Of a DNA stretch of 64,000 nt, positions 33,606-41,344 are shown piece by piece. Numbering within the stretch: the stretch's first letter is position 1; each line of letters begins with the position of its first letter. The DNA comes from Sandaracinus sp964481145. Lineage in GTDB: Bacteria > Myxococcota_A > Polyangia > Polyangiales > Sandaracinaceae. Position numbers and translations under genes: made by a program. The stretch spans positions 1-64,000 of the forward strand of contig CAYZTA010000005.1 in assembly GCA_964481145.1 (NCBI GenBank), in the 5' to 3' direction. The notes under the pieces are model-generated. The model worked only from the letters and a program-made list of their open reading frames with translations. It was not told where the DNA came from and ran no database searches.

Positions 33606-33619
33606 CCTCCGCGCCTCCC

Positions 33620-34987
33620 GTGACATCGTTTCATCCTGTGCCGGCGCTTCTGGGCCGCCATCAACCTCACGATCTCATCGCCACTGGGTCAGCCAGCCGC
33701 ACGGTATCGCAGCTGGGCGCCGACGTGCGATCGATCGCCGAGCGACTCCCCGTGCCTCCGCGCACTCAGCACGGCACGGCTGCCGAGCTCATTCTCGTGT
33801 GTCACGACCGTTACCTTTTCGTGGCGGCCATGCTCGCGGCGTGGGAGCGCGGTTACGTCGTCGCATTGCCGCCCAACGCGCAGGAGAAGACCATCGCTTC
33901 GCTGCGCACGAACGGTGCTGTCATCACGGTGCTCCACGATGTGGATGGGATGGCGGGCATCGATGTTCGCCCCATCGTGAGCGAAGCCGCGTCTTCTTTG
34001 GAGCCGTCCTACGTTCCACCCACCCTTGCATCCGATCGACGCGTCGTCGTCGTGTACACTTCGGGCACGACGGGCACACCGATGGCCTGCCCCAAAACCG
34101 CAGGGCAGCTCATCGGCGAAGCGCGCCTCCTCTGCCGCACGTTCGACATCGTCAAAGGAGATCGCGTCCTCGCCACGGTCCCGCCGCACCACATTTATGG
34201 TCTTCTCTTCGGGGTTCTCGTTCCACTCGTCTCGGGGGCGTCGTTTTGTCGAGAGACGGTTCTTCACGCCGAACCGCTGGCCGCGTTGATCGCGCAGAAT
34301 GACGTGCGTGTGCTCGTGAGTGTCCCTGCGCATTTGCGCGCATTGAGGATCCTCGAGCAAGGTCGCATCGGGAAACTCCCTCGAATTTTCAGCTCAGGAG
34401 CGCCTCTTTTGGCCGAGACGGCCCACGATCTTTCGGATCGATTCGGATGGGTGTGCACCGAGGTGCTCGGCTCGAGTGAAACAGGCGGAATTGCATGGCG
34501 CGAACAGCCAGACGCGCCCTGGACACCGTTTCATGGCGTGAACATCACAGAGGGTGCAGGCGGCCGAATGCTCGTCGATTCTCCCTTCACCGATCCATCG
34601 GCTCCGCGGCCATGGGTGAGTGGCGATCGCATTTCGCTTCTGCCGAATGGGAATTTTCGTCATTTGGGCCGCGTCGATGGCGTGCTCAAGATCGGCAGCA
34701 CCCGCGTGTCGATCGCTGAGCTCGAAGCGCGTCTCCTCGGGATTCCAGGTGTCACTGACGCCGCAGCCATCGCGGTCGAGGTGGGGGGTGCGCGTGGTTG
34801 GGAGAGCCGGGCGCTCGTGGCGGGTACGGGCCTTTCGCCTTCATCGATCCGCGCGGCGCTCCTGCCGTGGCTCGATCCCGTCGTCATTCCGCGTCGCATC
34901 CGCATCGTCGACGCGCTCCCGCGCGATCCCACCGGCAAGCTCCGTCGCGAGGTGATGAATTCGTTCTTGGGCGTGCCCGAGAAATGA
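33620..34987 (+). CDS. AMP-binding acyl/aryl-CoA (ACP) ligase of the aryl-polyene-type block
   Basis: A 455-residue adenylate-forming enzyme, shorter than typical acyl-CoA synthetases but the size of those in aryl polyene clusters. It has the P-loop VVVVYTSGTTGTPMACPK, then VLATVPPHHIYGLLFGVLVPL, EVLGSSETGGIAWRE, WVSGDRISLL, GRVDGVLKIGSTRVSIAELEARL and the C-terminal PRDPTGKLRREV with the catalytic Lys. It probably activates the aryl starter acid made by the ammonia-lyase at 18171 and loads it on CoA or ACP. GTG start. It ends one base from the convergent membrane-protein gene. Confidence 0.87.
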   Translation: MTSFHPVPALLGRHQPHDLIATGSASRTVSQLGADVRSIAERLPVPPRTQHGTAAELILVCHDRYLFVAAMLAAWERGYVVALPPNAQEKTIASLRTNGAVITVLHDVDGMAGIDVRPIVSEAASSLEPSYVPPTLASDRRVVVVYTSGTTGTPMACPKTAGQLIGEARLLCRTFDIVKGDRVLATVPPHHIYGLLFGVLVPLVSGASFCRETVLHAEPLAALIAQNDVRVLVSVPAHLRALRILEQGRIGKLPRIFSSGAPLLAETAHDLSDRFGWVCTEVLGSSETGGIAWREQPDAPWTPFHGVNITEGAGGRMLVDSPFTDPSAPRPWVSGDRISLLPNGNFRHLGRVDGVLKIGSTRVSIAELEARLLGIPGVTDAAAIAVEVGGARGWESRALVAGTGLSPSSIRAALLPWLDPVVIPRRIRIVDALPRDPTGKLRREVMNSFLGVPEK

Positions 34988-34988
34988 A

Positions 34989-35564
34989 TCACGCCTCGCG
35001 CTCAAAACGGAAATAACGGTGAACACGCTCGATCACGAACATCGAGCCCATGAGGGCGTACGCGATCGCGCCGGTATAGATCGTCCACCATTCGAGCGGC
35101 GCGAAGATCGCGAAGAGAGCCGCCGTCGCGCCGTTCATCACAAAAAACACGCACCAAAGCACCGTCCATTGTCGACAATGCTTTTGTCTTGGTGCGTCGA
35201 GCTCAGGAACTTGCATGCGCGCGAATCGTTCGATCATCGGCATGGCGCCGTCGCGAAGTGTGCTGCCGAACTCGATGAGGAGCGCGGTGTTGATCAGCAC
35301 CGGCATGGCGAGCACGAAACGAGAATCGTTCGTGCTCATCCCGAACACCATCAACACCAAAATCGCGATCGGAATCCGTAAAAGCGACCCCAACGTCGCG
35401 CGATCGGCGTTGCGGAACCGGATCGCGATCCCTGGCACCAAAAGCGCCAACACCATCGCCGAGACGGCACGCGCGCTGAGGTGCGTCAGCCCGTAATAGA
35501 TCACGAGCGGATACGCGATGACGAACACCGTGGAGAGAACGCCGATGGCGACCCGCCACCTCAC
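34989..35564 (-). CDS. COG4648-like polytopic membrane protein of the aryl-polyene-type block
   Basis: A 191-residue protein with about five or six membrane helices (VAIGVLSTVFVIAYPLVIYYG, AVSAMVLALLVPGIAI, IPIAILVLMVFGMS, WTVLWCVFFVMNGATAALFAI, TIYTGAIAYALMGSMFVIE). Proteins of this kind sit beside the ACP and ligase genes in aryl polyene clusters; their biochemical role is not established. Its ATG overlaps the ACP stop by four bases, so it is coupled to the ACP. It is the last gene of the minus-strand operon. Confidence 0.75.
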   Translation of the reverse strand: MRWRVAIGVLSTVFVIAYPLVIYYGLTHLSARAVSAMVLALLVPGIAIRFRNADRATLGSLLRIPIAILVLMVFGMSTNDSRFVLAMPVLINTALLIEFGSTLRDGAMPMIERFARMQVPELDAPRQKHCRQWTVLWCVFFVMNGATAALFAIFAPLEWWTIYTGAIAYALMGSMFVIERVHRYFRFEREA

Positions 35565-35821
35565 TTCGCAGGTGAATGCTGTTGTACGTATCCGGCGAGG
35601 TTCTTCACATTCGCGAAGATATGTCGGTTCTGTTCGTCATCGGCGCGGATGCGCACGCCGAACTTTTTGTCGATCGCCATGGCGAGTTCGAGCGCATCGA
35701 TCGAGTCGAGGCCGAGACCCTCACCGAAAAGCGGTGCGTTGCTTTCGATATCGCTGGGACTCACGTCGTCGAGCATCAACGCTTCGACGATCAGCTCCTT
35801 GATCTGCTGCTCCAAATCCAT
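35561..35821 (-). CDS. Acyl carrier protein
   Basis: An 86-residue carrier protein. It begins MDLEQQIKELIVEALMLDDV and carries the phosphopantetheine attachment Ser40 in GLGLDSIDALELAMAID. ATG at 35821 is used; an upstream in-frame start would overlap the previous gene's end region and lacks ACP-like sequence. It would hold the growing polyene for the KS pair encoded upstream. Only one ACP is found here, while described aryl polyene clusters usually have two. Confidence 0.92.
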   Translation of the reverse strand: MDLEQQIKELIVEALMLDDVSPSDIESNAPLFGEGLGLDSIDALELAMAIDKKFGVRIRADDEQNRHIFANVKNLAGYVQQHSPAK

Positions 35822-35856
35822 CCTGAGCTCTCGGCAAAAGGCGGGCAAGGGTGCCC

Positions 35857-37095
35857 TCAACTCACGACTTGTGCAACCCCATGGAGGTGGGCTTGTAAAT
35901 GTACGGCGCGGCGCTTGCTCGACATCAACTTTTGCTGAAACAGGTTGTCGTCACGCCAGAGATCTCCCGCGAGCACACTCGTCAGCCCCTTTCGAAGCAC
36001 GGGGTCTTGTTCGGGGGCGAAGAAGAGTCCGTGCAAAAGGTTCGTGTGATAGAAGCTGTGGATCAACGTCGCGAACACGTTGTACGCGTGGCCGACGTGT
36101 TCTGCATGCGCGTCCATGAGCGCCGGATCTGCTTCGCGACCTTCACGGAGCGCGGGCACGAGCCGGTCCGCCATGTCCGCCGAGCCCATCATGCCGAGTG
36201 ACACTCCGCTCGAGAACACCGGATCGAGGAAGCACGCCGCATCTCCCACGCACGAAAAACGTGATCCATGTTGGTGCTCGTTGTGGAACGAGAAGCTCGC
36301 GATCATCCCCGGCTTCGCCCATCGCGTTCCGACCTTCGTCACACGCGACAAAAAGGGCGAAGCCGCAATCGTCTCATCCAACCACTCGCTCTTGATCCCT
36401 CGCTTGCGGCTGACGAGTCCGATGCTGACGCGTCGATTTCCCATGGGGATCGCCCAACACCAACCACTGTCGACATAGATAATCTTGATGTTGCCGCGCA
36501 TCTCTTCACAGAGCTCGCGATCGATCGCGGGGTCGATCTCACTCCAGTGCCGGAACGTGGCAGCCAACCCGAAATCTTCGATTTGTTTTGTCGTCTTGGC
36601 GCGTCTCCCCAAGAGCGCATCTTGTCCGGTGGCATCGACGAGATACCGCGCGCGATAGGTCCCCTTGTCGCTCTGCACGCTCACGCCATCGGCATCACGC
36701 GTGATCTCGAGCGCGCGCTCACCCTGATGGACCTCGACACCGACTTCTTCGGCACGACGCAAAAGCCAGAGATCGAATTTGGCGCGATCGACTTGGTAAG
36801 CATGATCACCCGTCCCAGGCAGCGCATCGGAGAACGGATATTCGGTATGACCATGGATCCTCTCGTCGAGGAACTCCGCGCCTGACTTGTAAAGAAAACC
36901 CTCCGTCTTTGGGTCCACGCCAAGTCGTCGAAAGATCTCGAGATCGCACGGCAAAAGCGACTCCCCGATGTGGAATCGGGGAAAGTTCTCGCGCTCCAGC
37001 AGGAGCACACGAATCCCCGCTTGTGCGAGCAAGTTGGCAGTCGTCGAGCCCGAAGGTCCGCCGCCGATCACGATCACGTCATGCTTGACAGTCAT
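35857..37095 (-). CDS. Flavin-dependent halogenase-type oxidoreductase
   Basis: A 412-residue FAD enzyme. The N-terminus has GGGPSGSTTANLLAQAG (FAD) and FHIGESLLP. Two marks of flavin-dependent halogenases are present: GWCWAIP (211-217; the GWxWxIP box) and a Lys in GFLYKSGAEF (Lys70) at the place of the catalytic lysine. The C-terminus has CVGDAACFLDPVFSSGVSLGMMG. It lies between the ACP and KS genes, so it may chlorinate or brominate the ring while the starter is ACP-bound, as expected for xanthomonadin-like pigments. Some relatives with these motifs act as monooxygenases, so the reaction needs testing. Confidence 0.82.
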   Translation of the reverse strand: MTVKHDVIVIGGGPSGSTTANLLAQAGIRVLLLERENFPRFHIGESLLPCDLEIFRRLGVDPKTEGFLYKSGAEFLDERIHGHTEYPFSDALPGTGDHAYQVDRAKFDLWLLRRAEEVGVEVHQGERALEITRDADGVSVQSDKGTYRARYLVDATGQDALLGRRAKTTKQIEDFGLAATFRHWSEIDPAIDRELCEEMRGNIKIIYVDSGWCWAIPMGNRRVSIGLVSRKRGIKSEWLDETIAASPFLSRVTKVGTRWAKPGMIASFSFHNEHQHGSRFSCVGDAACFLDPVFSSGVSLGMMGSADMADRLVPALREGREADPALMDAHAEHVGHAYNVFATLIHSFYHTNLLHGLFFAPEQDPVLRKGLTSVLAGDLWRDDNLFQQKLMSSKRRAVHLQAHLHGVAQVVS

Positions 37096-37176
37096 TGCTT
37101 TAGGTCCTTTACGGCGCGGAAGATACTCCGCGAGATGGTGGCACGTCGTCTTCTCCGCGAACGAAGATGAGCGATG

Positions 37177-37971
37177 TCATCTGCCGTCATGGGGTCGCAC
37201 GCGGATCGAGAACGGTCGAGGCACATCGAACGCCAATGAAATGCGCTCATCGCGAGGCTCCATCGCGGCTTCGATGAGAGGGAGCGCCGCAGCGGAAGGA
37301 TTCTCGATGAGCCGTGGTGGGAGAGCCCGACCCAGGAAGCTCGATTTCATCGAGCTCGCTCCATCGTCCTGGCGCAGATCGTCCAGGGTGGCGATCACTC
37401 CTTCTTGGGGCGGTTCGCTGCGCAAGCAGAGCCCCACGGCGAGCCCTTCTCGCGCGCATTGAACGGCCAGCGGCGCAGGGAGCCGATCATCGGCGATCGC
37501 GATGACGAGGTCTCCACCGTTCTCCCCAAGCCATGCGAAGGCTTCGATCATCGCGGCTTCGAAACTCCGTCGACCTGCGGCCAACGCCGTCGAAAACCCC
37601 TGATTGCCCGTGCCGATCGAGCCCAATCCACTTGCGGAGTTGTGAACGCTATTTTTGAAACGCATCGGCGAGAGCTGTCCATCTCCCGCGAAGATTGCGT
37701 CGAGCAGCGTGACCATCGTTTCGATCTCACCGTAACTCGAGGTGTAGATCGTCGAAATGGTGCGCGGATCGCCCTTGCCCTCGTCGGTCGCGACCGCGGC
37801 CACGTGCCCGAGCATACGAGTCAAACGCGAAGCCCCTCGCAGAAGACGCGAAGGCACCCAAGGGCAACCACAGTCGACGACGCTCTCGTCTTCTGCGCCC
37901 GCCACGAACGCTTCGAGATCTCGGTGGCCGGGCGACCAGAGCGCAATCCCCGTAAGAAATATCGGCTTCAC
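37177..37971 (-). CDS. Chain-length-factor-like ketosynthase (no active-site Cys)
   Basis: A 264-residue short beta-ketoacyl-synthase-like protein (Ketoacyl-synt_2 type). It has the N-terminal thiolase half (ISTIYTSSYGEIETMVTLLD, RFKNSVHNSASGLGSIG) where an active KS would carry a Cys nucleophile; here the corresponding segment has Ser. The second half is short and lacks the His pair. Such proteins pair with an active KS in aryl polyene and type II PKS systems and set chain length. It overlaps the active KS gene by four bases. An 81-bp gap then precedes the halogenase-type gene. Confidence 0.85.
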   Translation of the reverse strand: MKPIFLTGIALWSPGHRDLEAFVAGAEDESVVDCGCPWVPSRLLRGASRLTRMLGHVAAVATDEGKGDPRTISTIYTSSYGEIETMVTLLDAIFAGDGQLSPMRFKNSVHNSASGLGSIGTGNQGFSTALAAGRRSFEAAMIEAFAWLGENGGDLVIAIADDRLPAPLAVQCAREGLAVGLCLRSEPPQEGVIATLDDLRQDDGASSMKSSFLGRALPPRLIENPSAAALPLIEAAMEPRDERISLAFDVPRPFSIRVRPHDGR

Positions 37972-39155
37972 GAAGGGATTCCGATCGCGAGCGAGACGTT
38001 GCTGCCGCCAAACGCGAACGAGTTGCTCAGCACCCGCCGGATCGGCATCTCGATTCCATCGATCGGCACCCGAATTCGAATCTCCGGATCAAGCGTCTCC
38101 GAGCCCAAAGCGCACGGAATTCGTCCAGTTCGCACGGCGTGGATCGCGAACACGGCTTCGGTCCCGCCCGCCGCACCGAGGAGGTGACCCGTATAGCCTT
38201 TGGTCGATACCACAGGGACGCGATCACCGAAGAGACTCGCGATCGCGAGTGATTCCGAGTGGTCGTTCTGCAAGGTGGCCGTCCCGTGCGCGTTGATGAA
38301 ATCGATGTCGGACGAGACAAGCCCCGCCTGCATCATCGCGCGCTCCATCGCCTCGCGCGCGCCACGCCCCGTCGGTTCGGGGGAGCTCATGTTGTAAGCG
38401 TCGCTCGATTCGCCTACTCCAAGAAGCCACACCGGTTTGTCGGTCGGCTGATGAGAGGCCTCTCGTTCGAGCATCATCAACGCAGCGCCTTCGCCGATGT
38501 TGATCCCACTGCGCCCTGCACCAAACGGTCGGCAACGTGTCTCACTTAAGATACCAAGACCTCGAAATCCGTGAAGTGTCATGCGGCAGAGCGAATCGAC
38601 CCCACCCACGAGCGCAGCATCGATGATCCCGCTGCGGATCAATCGTGCGGCCGACGCATGCACCTTCCCGCTCGAGCTGCATGCGCTCGAGACGACGTAG
38701 ACGGGCCCTTCGATTCCGGTGATCTTCGCGCAGAGCTCACCGAGCGCGTTGAAGTCGTGCTGAGTCTCGAGCGAGAAATGCTCGGGAAGCCGACCTTCGG
38801 CCACGAAATGACGATATGCGGCTTCGGTGGCGTCGAGACCCCCAGTGCTCGTGCCGAGAAGAATTGCCACACGGCGTCGTCCCCAGCGTGCCACGGAGCG
38901 CGCAACACATTCTTCGATGTCGCGGAGCGCCAGCATCCCGATGCGGGCCAGCCGGCAATCGTACGCAGCATGAGCGCGCGGCAGGGGAGGCAGCGGATCG
39001 GGCACCGCCCCTACCATCGTCTCGAACGGGAGGTGAAAAGGAGGAGGCCCCAGACCACTTTTGCCATCATCGAGCTTGGAGAGCACTTCTTGCGTGCTCG
39101 TGCCGAGGGCATTGATGGCGGACCATGCCGAGATGGGAACAGGCGGAAAACCCAT
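37968..39155 (-). CDS. Active beta-ketoacyl-ACP synthase of the aryl-polyene-type block
   Basis: A 395-residue FabF/FabB-type condensing enzyme with the complete triad: Cys159 in VVSSACSSSG, His290 in NAHGTATLQND and His324 in TKGYTGHLLGAAGG. Other marks are LLGTSTGG and the C-terminal SNSFAFGGSNVSLAIG. It begins the minus-strand pigment operon (KS, CLF, halogenase-type enzyme, ACP, membrane protein) and would elongate the ACP-bound aryl starter with malonyl units. A TTGAAT/TATAAG promoter lies upstream at 39168-39195. Confidence 0.92.
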   Translation of the reverse strand: MGFPPVPISAWSAINALGTSTQEVLSKLDDGKSGLGPPPFHLPFETMVGAVPDPLPPLPRAHAAYDCRLARIGMLALRDIEECVARSVARWGRRRVAILLGTSTGGLDATEAAYRHFVAEGRLPEHFSLETQHDFNALGELCAKITGIEGPVYVVSSACSSSGKVHASAARLIRSGIIDAALVGGVDSLCRMTLHGFRGLGILSETRCRPFGAGRSGINIGEGAALMMLEREASHQPTDKPVWLLGVGESSDAYNMSSPEPTGRGAREAMERAMMQAGLVSSDIDFINAHGTATLQNDHSESLAIASLFGDRVPVVSTKGYTGHLLGAAGGTEAVFAIHAVRTGRIPCALGSETLDPEIRIRVPIDGIEMPIRRVLSNSFAFGGSNVSLAIGIPS

Positions 39156-39167
39156 CGAAGTGAGACG

Positions 39168-39195
39168 CTTATATCAGTATCGATTCACCATTCAA
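39168..39195 (-). promoter_or_regulatory. Predicted sigma-70-type promoter of the KS operon
   Basis: On the minus strand, -35 TTGAAT (39195-39190) and -10 TATAAG (39173-39168) are separated by 16 bp and lie 12 bases ahead of the KS ATG. Both boxes are close to consensus. Confidence 0.45.
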
Positions 39196-39233
39196 GCGGG
39201 CCGTGCGGCCTACAGGAAAGTCTGCGCTCTCCT

Positions 39234-39261
39234 TTGAACGTCGTGGAACCCGTGTTAGAAG
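39234..39261 (+). promoter_or_regulatory. Predicted promoter of the lipoprotein gene at 39298
   Basis: TTGAAC (39234-39239) and TAGAAG (39256-39261) are 16 bp apart, with a TG one base before the -10 box as in extended -10 promoters. The boxes end 36 bases before the ATG. Back to back with the KS operon promoter. Confidence 0.4.
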
Positions 39262-39297
39262 CCGCTGTTTGGCATGTTGCGGATGAAGGAGGCTTGT

Positions 39298-40176
39298 ATG
39301 GTTCGCAAACAATGGGCTCAGGTCGTGGCACTTTGTGGTGCGTTTCTTGCGGTGGTCGGCTGTAAGAGCGAGGACGACAATATGCCAGACGTGACGCACA
39401 CCTATGTGGTTTCGTCTCTTTCATTGCCGGCCATGACGGGGACCAATGCGGCCGTGGGTTTCGACCTCGACGGAGTGAACTCGACCGGAACCTGCGCGAC
39501 CGAGCCCTGCACGTGCGTCGAAAATAACCCCGATTTCGTGTCGGCGGACGACCCCACACAAACCGGCATCGACAACACGCTTTCGATTTTGGTCCCCACC
39601 CTCGAGTCGTTTTTGACCAGCGGTGGGACGATCGATGACACCTTGCTCGAGCAGATTGCGGAAGGCGCTCTGCTCATCATGATCGAGGTTTCGAAGGTCA
39701 ATAGCTATCAGAACGATGACGATGTCGTGGTTCAGTTCCATTTGGGTGCTGTTCCGGAGGGTTCGACGATTCAAGTCGAGGGTTCGATGATCGCGGCCGA
39801 TCAGGTCTTCGATGCCACCCCGGTGGGGAGCCCCATCACGGGCAGCATCGTGGGCGGCCGGCTGCGTTTCAGTGCTCCCGAGGTCACGATTCCGATCAAA
39901 GCGGGTGGCTTCGCGCTGGATCTCCATCTCCGTTCGGCGAGGCTGGAAGCGAACATCACCCCGACCCGCCTCGTCGGGGGCGTGCTCGGTGGATCGGTGA
40001 ACGTCAGCGAAGTGGCCGATGCAGTCGAAGAGGCCATGCCTGGTCTCGGGGACACGGTGCTCTCTGTGCTTGGAGAGAGCGCGGACATGAGCCCATCCGC
40101 CACGGACATGGAGATGTGCACTGCGCTCTCGGCGGGCATGCGATTTGGCGCGATCTCTGCGGAGATCTCCGAGTAA
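39298..40176 (+). CDS. Large lipoprotein of unknown function
   Basis: A 292-residue lipoprotein. ATG 39298 is chosen because AAGGAGG precedes it by six bases; the signal VRKQWAQVVALCGAFLAVVGCK has lipobox V-V-G-C. The mature protein is acidic, with a Cys-rich turn (CATEPCTCVENNPDFVS), a strand-rich middle (VVVQFHLGAVPEGSTIQVEG; GGRLRFSAPEVTIPIKAGG) and a final small helical domain (VADAVEEAMPGLGDTVLS). It looks like a surface or periplasmic beta-sandwich protein. I do not recognise the family. It has its own promoter and a strong terminator, so it is a single-gene unit. Confidence 0.75.
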   Translation: MVRKQWAQVVALCGAFLAVVGCKSEDDNMPDVTHTYVVSSLSLPAMTGTNAAVGFDLDGVNSTGTCATEPCTCVENNPDFVSADDPTQTGIDNTLSILVPTLESFLTSGGTIDDTLLEQIAEGALLIMIEVSKVNSYQNDDDVVVQFHLGAVPEGSTIQVEGSMIAADQVFDATPVGSPITGSIVGGRLRFSAPEVTIPIKAGGFALDLHLRSARLEANITPTRLVGGVLGGSVNVSEVADAVEEAMPGLGDTVLSVLGESADMSPSATDMEMCTALSAGMRFGAISAEISE

Positions 40177-40204
40177 TCGATCGTCCACGGATCTCTACGC
40201 GAAG

Positions 40205-40233
40205 AGGGGAGCCAGGCCTTGCCTGGCTCCCCT
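40205..40233 (+). terminator. Strong hairpin after the lipoprotein gene
   Basis: AGGGGAGCCAGGC (40205-40217) pairs perfectly with GCCTGGCTCCCCT (40221-40233) around a three-base CTT loop, followed by TTCGCATTTCG. The stem is very stable though the T-tract is poor. It lies 28 bases past the stop codon. Confidence 0.7.
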
Positions 40234-40290
40234 TTCGCATTTCGTTGGCTCGACGAATGCGCGCAGGTATTCCACAAATGCGAACCGCCC

Positions 40291-41280
40291 ATGCCTCCCT
40301 CGCTCGATTTCGACGCCTATTTTCGTACCAAGCCCGTCATGCTCGCGCCGATGGAAGACGTCTCGGATGCGGTCTTTCGTCGGATTTGTCGGTCGCGTGG
40401 CGCCGATCTTTGCGTGACCGAGTTCGTCAATGTCGAGGGCTTGTTGCGTGGCTGTCGACAGGCGGCGCACAAGATTCGGCTCGAAGAAGACGATCATCCG
40501 ACGGTCATTCAGATCTATGGCGCAGATGCCGCGCGCCTTGCGGAGGCTGCTGAAGTGGCTGAGCGGGCGAAGCCCGTGTGGATCGATATCAACTGCGGAT
40601 GTTGGGTGCCGAAGATCGCCCGGCGAGGTGCGGGAGCGGGGTGGCTTCGCGATCCCGATGCCATGGTTGCGATGGCGGCGCAGGTCGTCCGTCACGCTTC
40701 GCTTCCGGTGACGGTGAAAACGCGGATTGGGGTTGGCCCTGCCGAGCAGATGCCCATCGTCGAGTTGGCCAAGCGGCTCGAGGGCGCGGGTGTCCGCGCG
40801 ATTCAGCTCCATTGCCGGACCGCGCAGATGGGTCATTCGGGGCAGGCCGATTGGAGTTGGGCCCAAAAAACGCGCGAAGCGGTGTCGATCCCCGTCATCG
40901 TCAATGGCGACGTGAAGAGCGCAGAGGACGCGCAGCATGCGATCGAGACGACTGGCTGCGAAGGCGTGATGGTGGGACGGTACGCCATCGATCATCCGTG
41001 GATTTTCCGCGAAGCACGGGCGCTCCTCGACAGGGGTGAGACGTTGGCCCCTCCGACGCTTCAAGAGCGGTTCGCGCTCTGCCGCGAACACCTCGGCGCC
41101 ATGGTCCAAGAGCGAGGGGAGACGCGCGCCGTCCGTTCGATGCGACGCTATTATCCGGGCTATTTGCGCGGCATTTCCGGCAGCGCTCAAGTTCGTCGCG
41201 AGCTCAACACCACGGACGGTTTGGACGAAGTGCTCGCGCTTTTCGACCGCCTCGAGCGCCGCGAACGACTCGCGGCTTGA
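40291..41280 (+). CDS. tRNA-dihydrouridine synthase (DusB/Nifr3-like)
   Basis: A 329-residue FMN enzyme that reduces uridines in the tRNA D-loop. It has the TIM-barrel start VMLAPMEDVSDAVFRRICR, QIYGADAARLAEAAE, the catalytic Cys in WIDINCGCWVPKIARRGAGA, LPVTVKTRIG, IQLHCRTAQMGHSG and VNGDVKSAEDA...GVMVGRYAIDHPWIF. The C-terminal helical tRNA-binding region is present. The DIN(C/M)GCP box has Trp where Pro is usual. ATG 40291 is taken as the start since the barrel begins soon after. Which U positions are modified cannot be judged. Confidence 0.93.
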   Translation: MPPSLDFDAYFRTKPVMLAPMEDVSDAVFRRICRSRGADLCVTEFVNVEGLLRGCRQAAHKIRLEEDDHPTVIQIYGADAARLAEAAEVAERAKPVWIDINCGCWVPKIARRGAGAGWLRDPDAMVAMAAQVVRHASLPVTVKTRIGVGPAEQMPIVELAKRLEGAGVRAIQLHCRTAQMGHSGQADWSWAQKTREAVSIPVIVNGDVKSAEDAQHAIETTGCEGVMVGRYAIDHPWIFREARALLDRGETLAPPTLQERFALCREHLGAMVQERGETRAVRSMRRYYPGYLRGISGSAQVRRELNTTDGLDEVLALFDRLERRERLAA

Positions 41281-41300
41281 GCCCCGGGGTCGATACGCGG

Positions 41301-41318
41301 ATGACACCTGTTTGTCAC
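41301..41318 (+). promoter_or_regulatory. Pho-box-like direct repeat upstream of pstC
   Basis: ATGACAC and TTGTCAC are separated by CTGT, a 7-4-7 spacing with an 11-bp period as in PhoB-binding Pho boxes (consensus CTGTCAT repeats). A weak -10 (TAGAGC, 41329-41334) starts ten bases after the second repeat, as at PhoB-activated promoters. The GTG of pstC is 26 bases beyond the box. Phosphate-starvation control is the natural reading. Confidence 0.5.
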
Positions 41319-41344
41319 AAAGCCCCGCTAGAGCTGCGGTCGCC

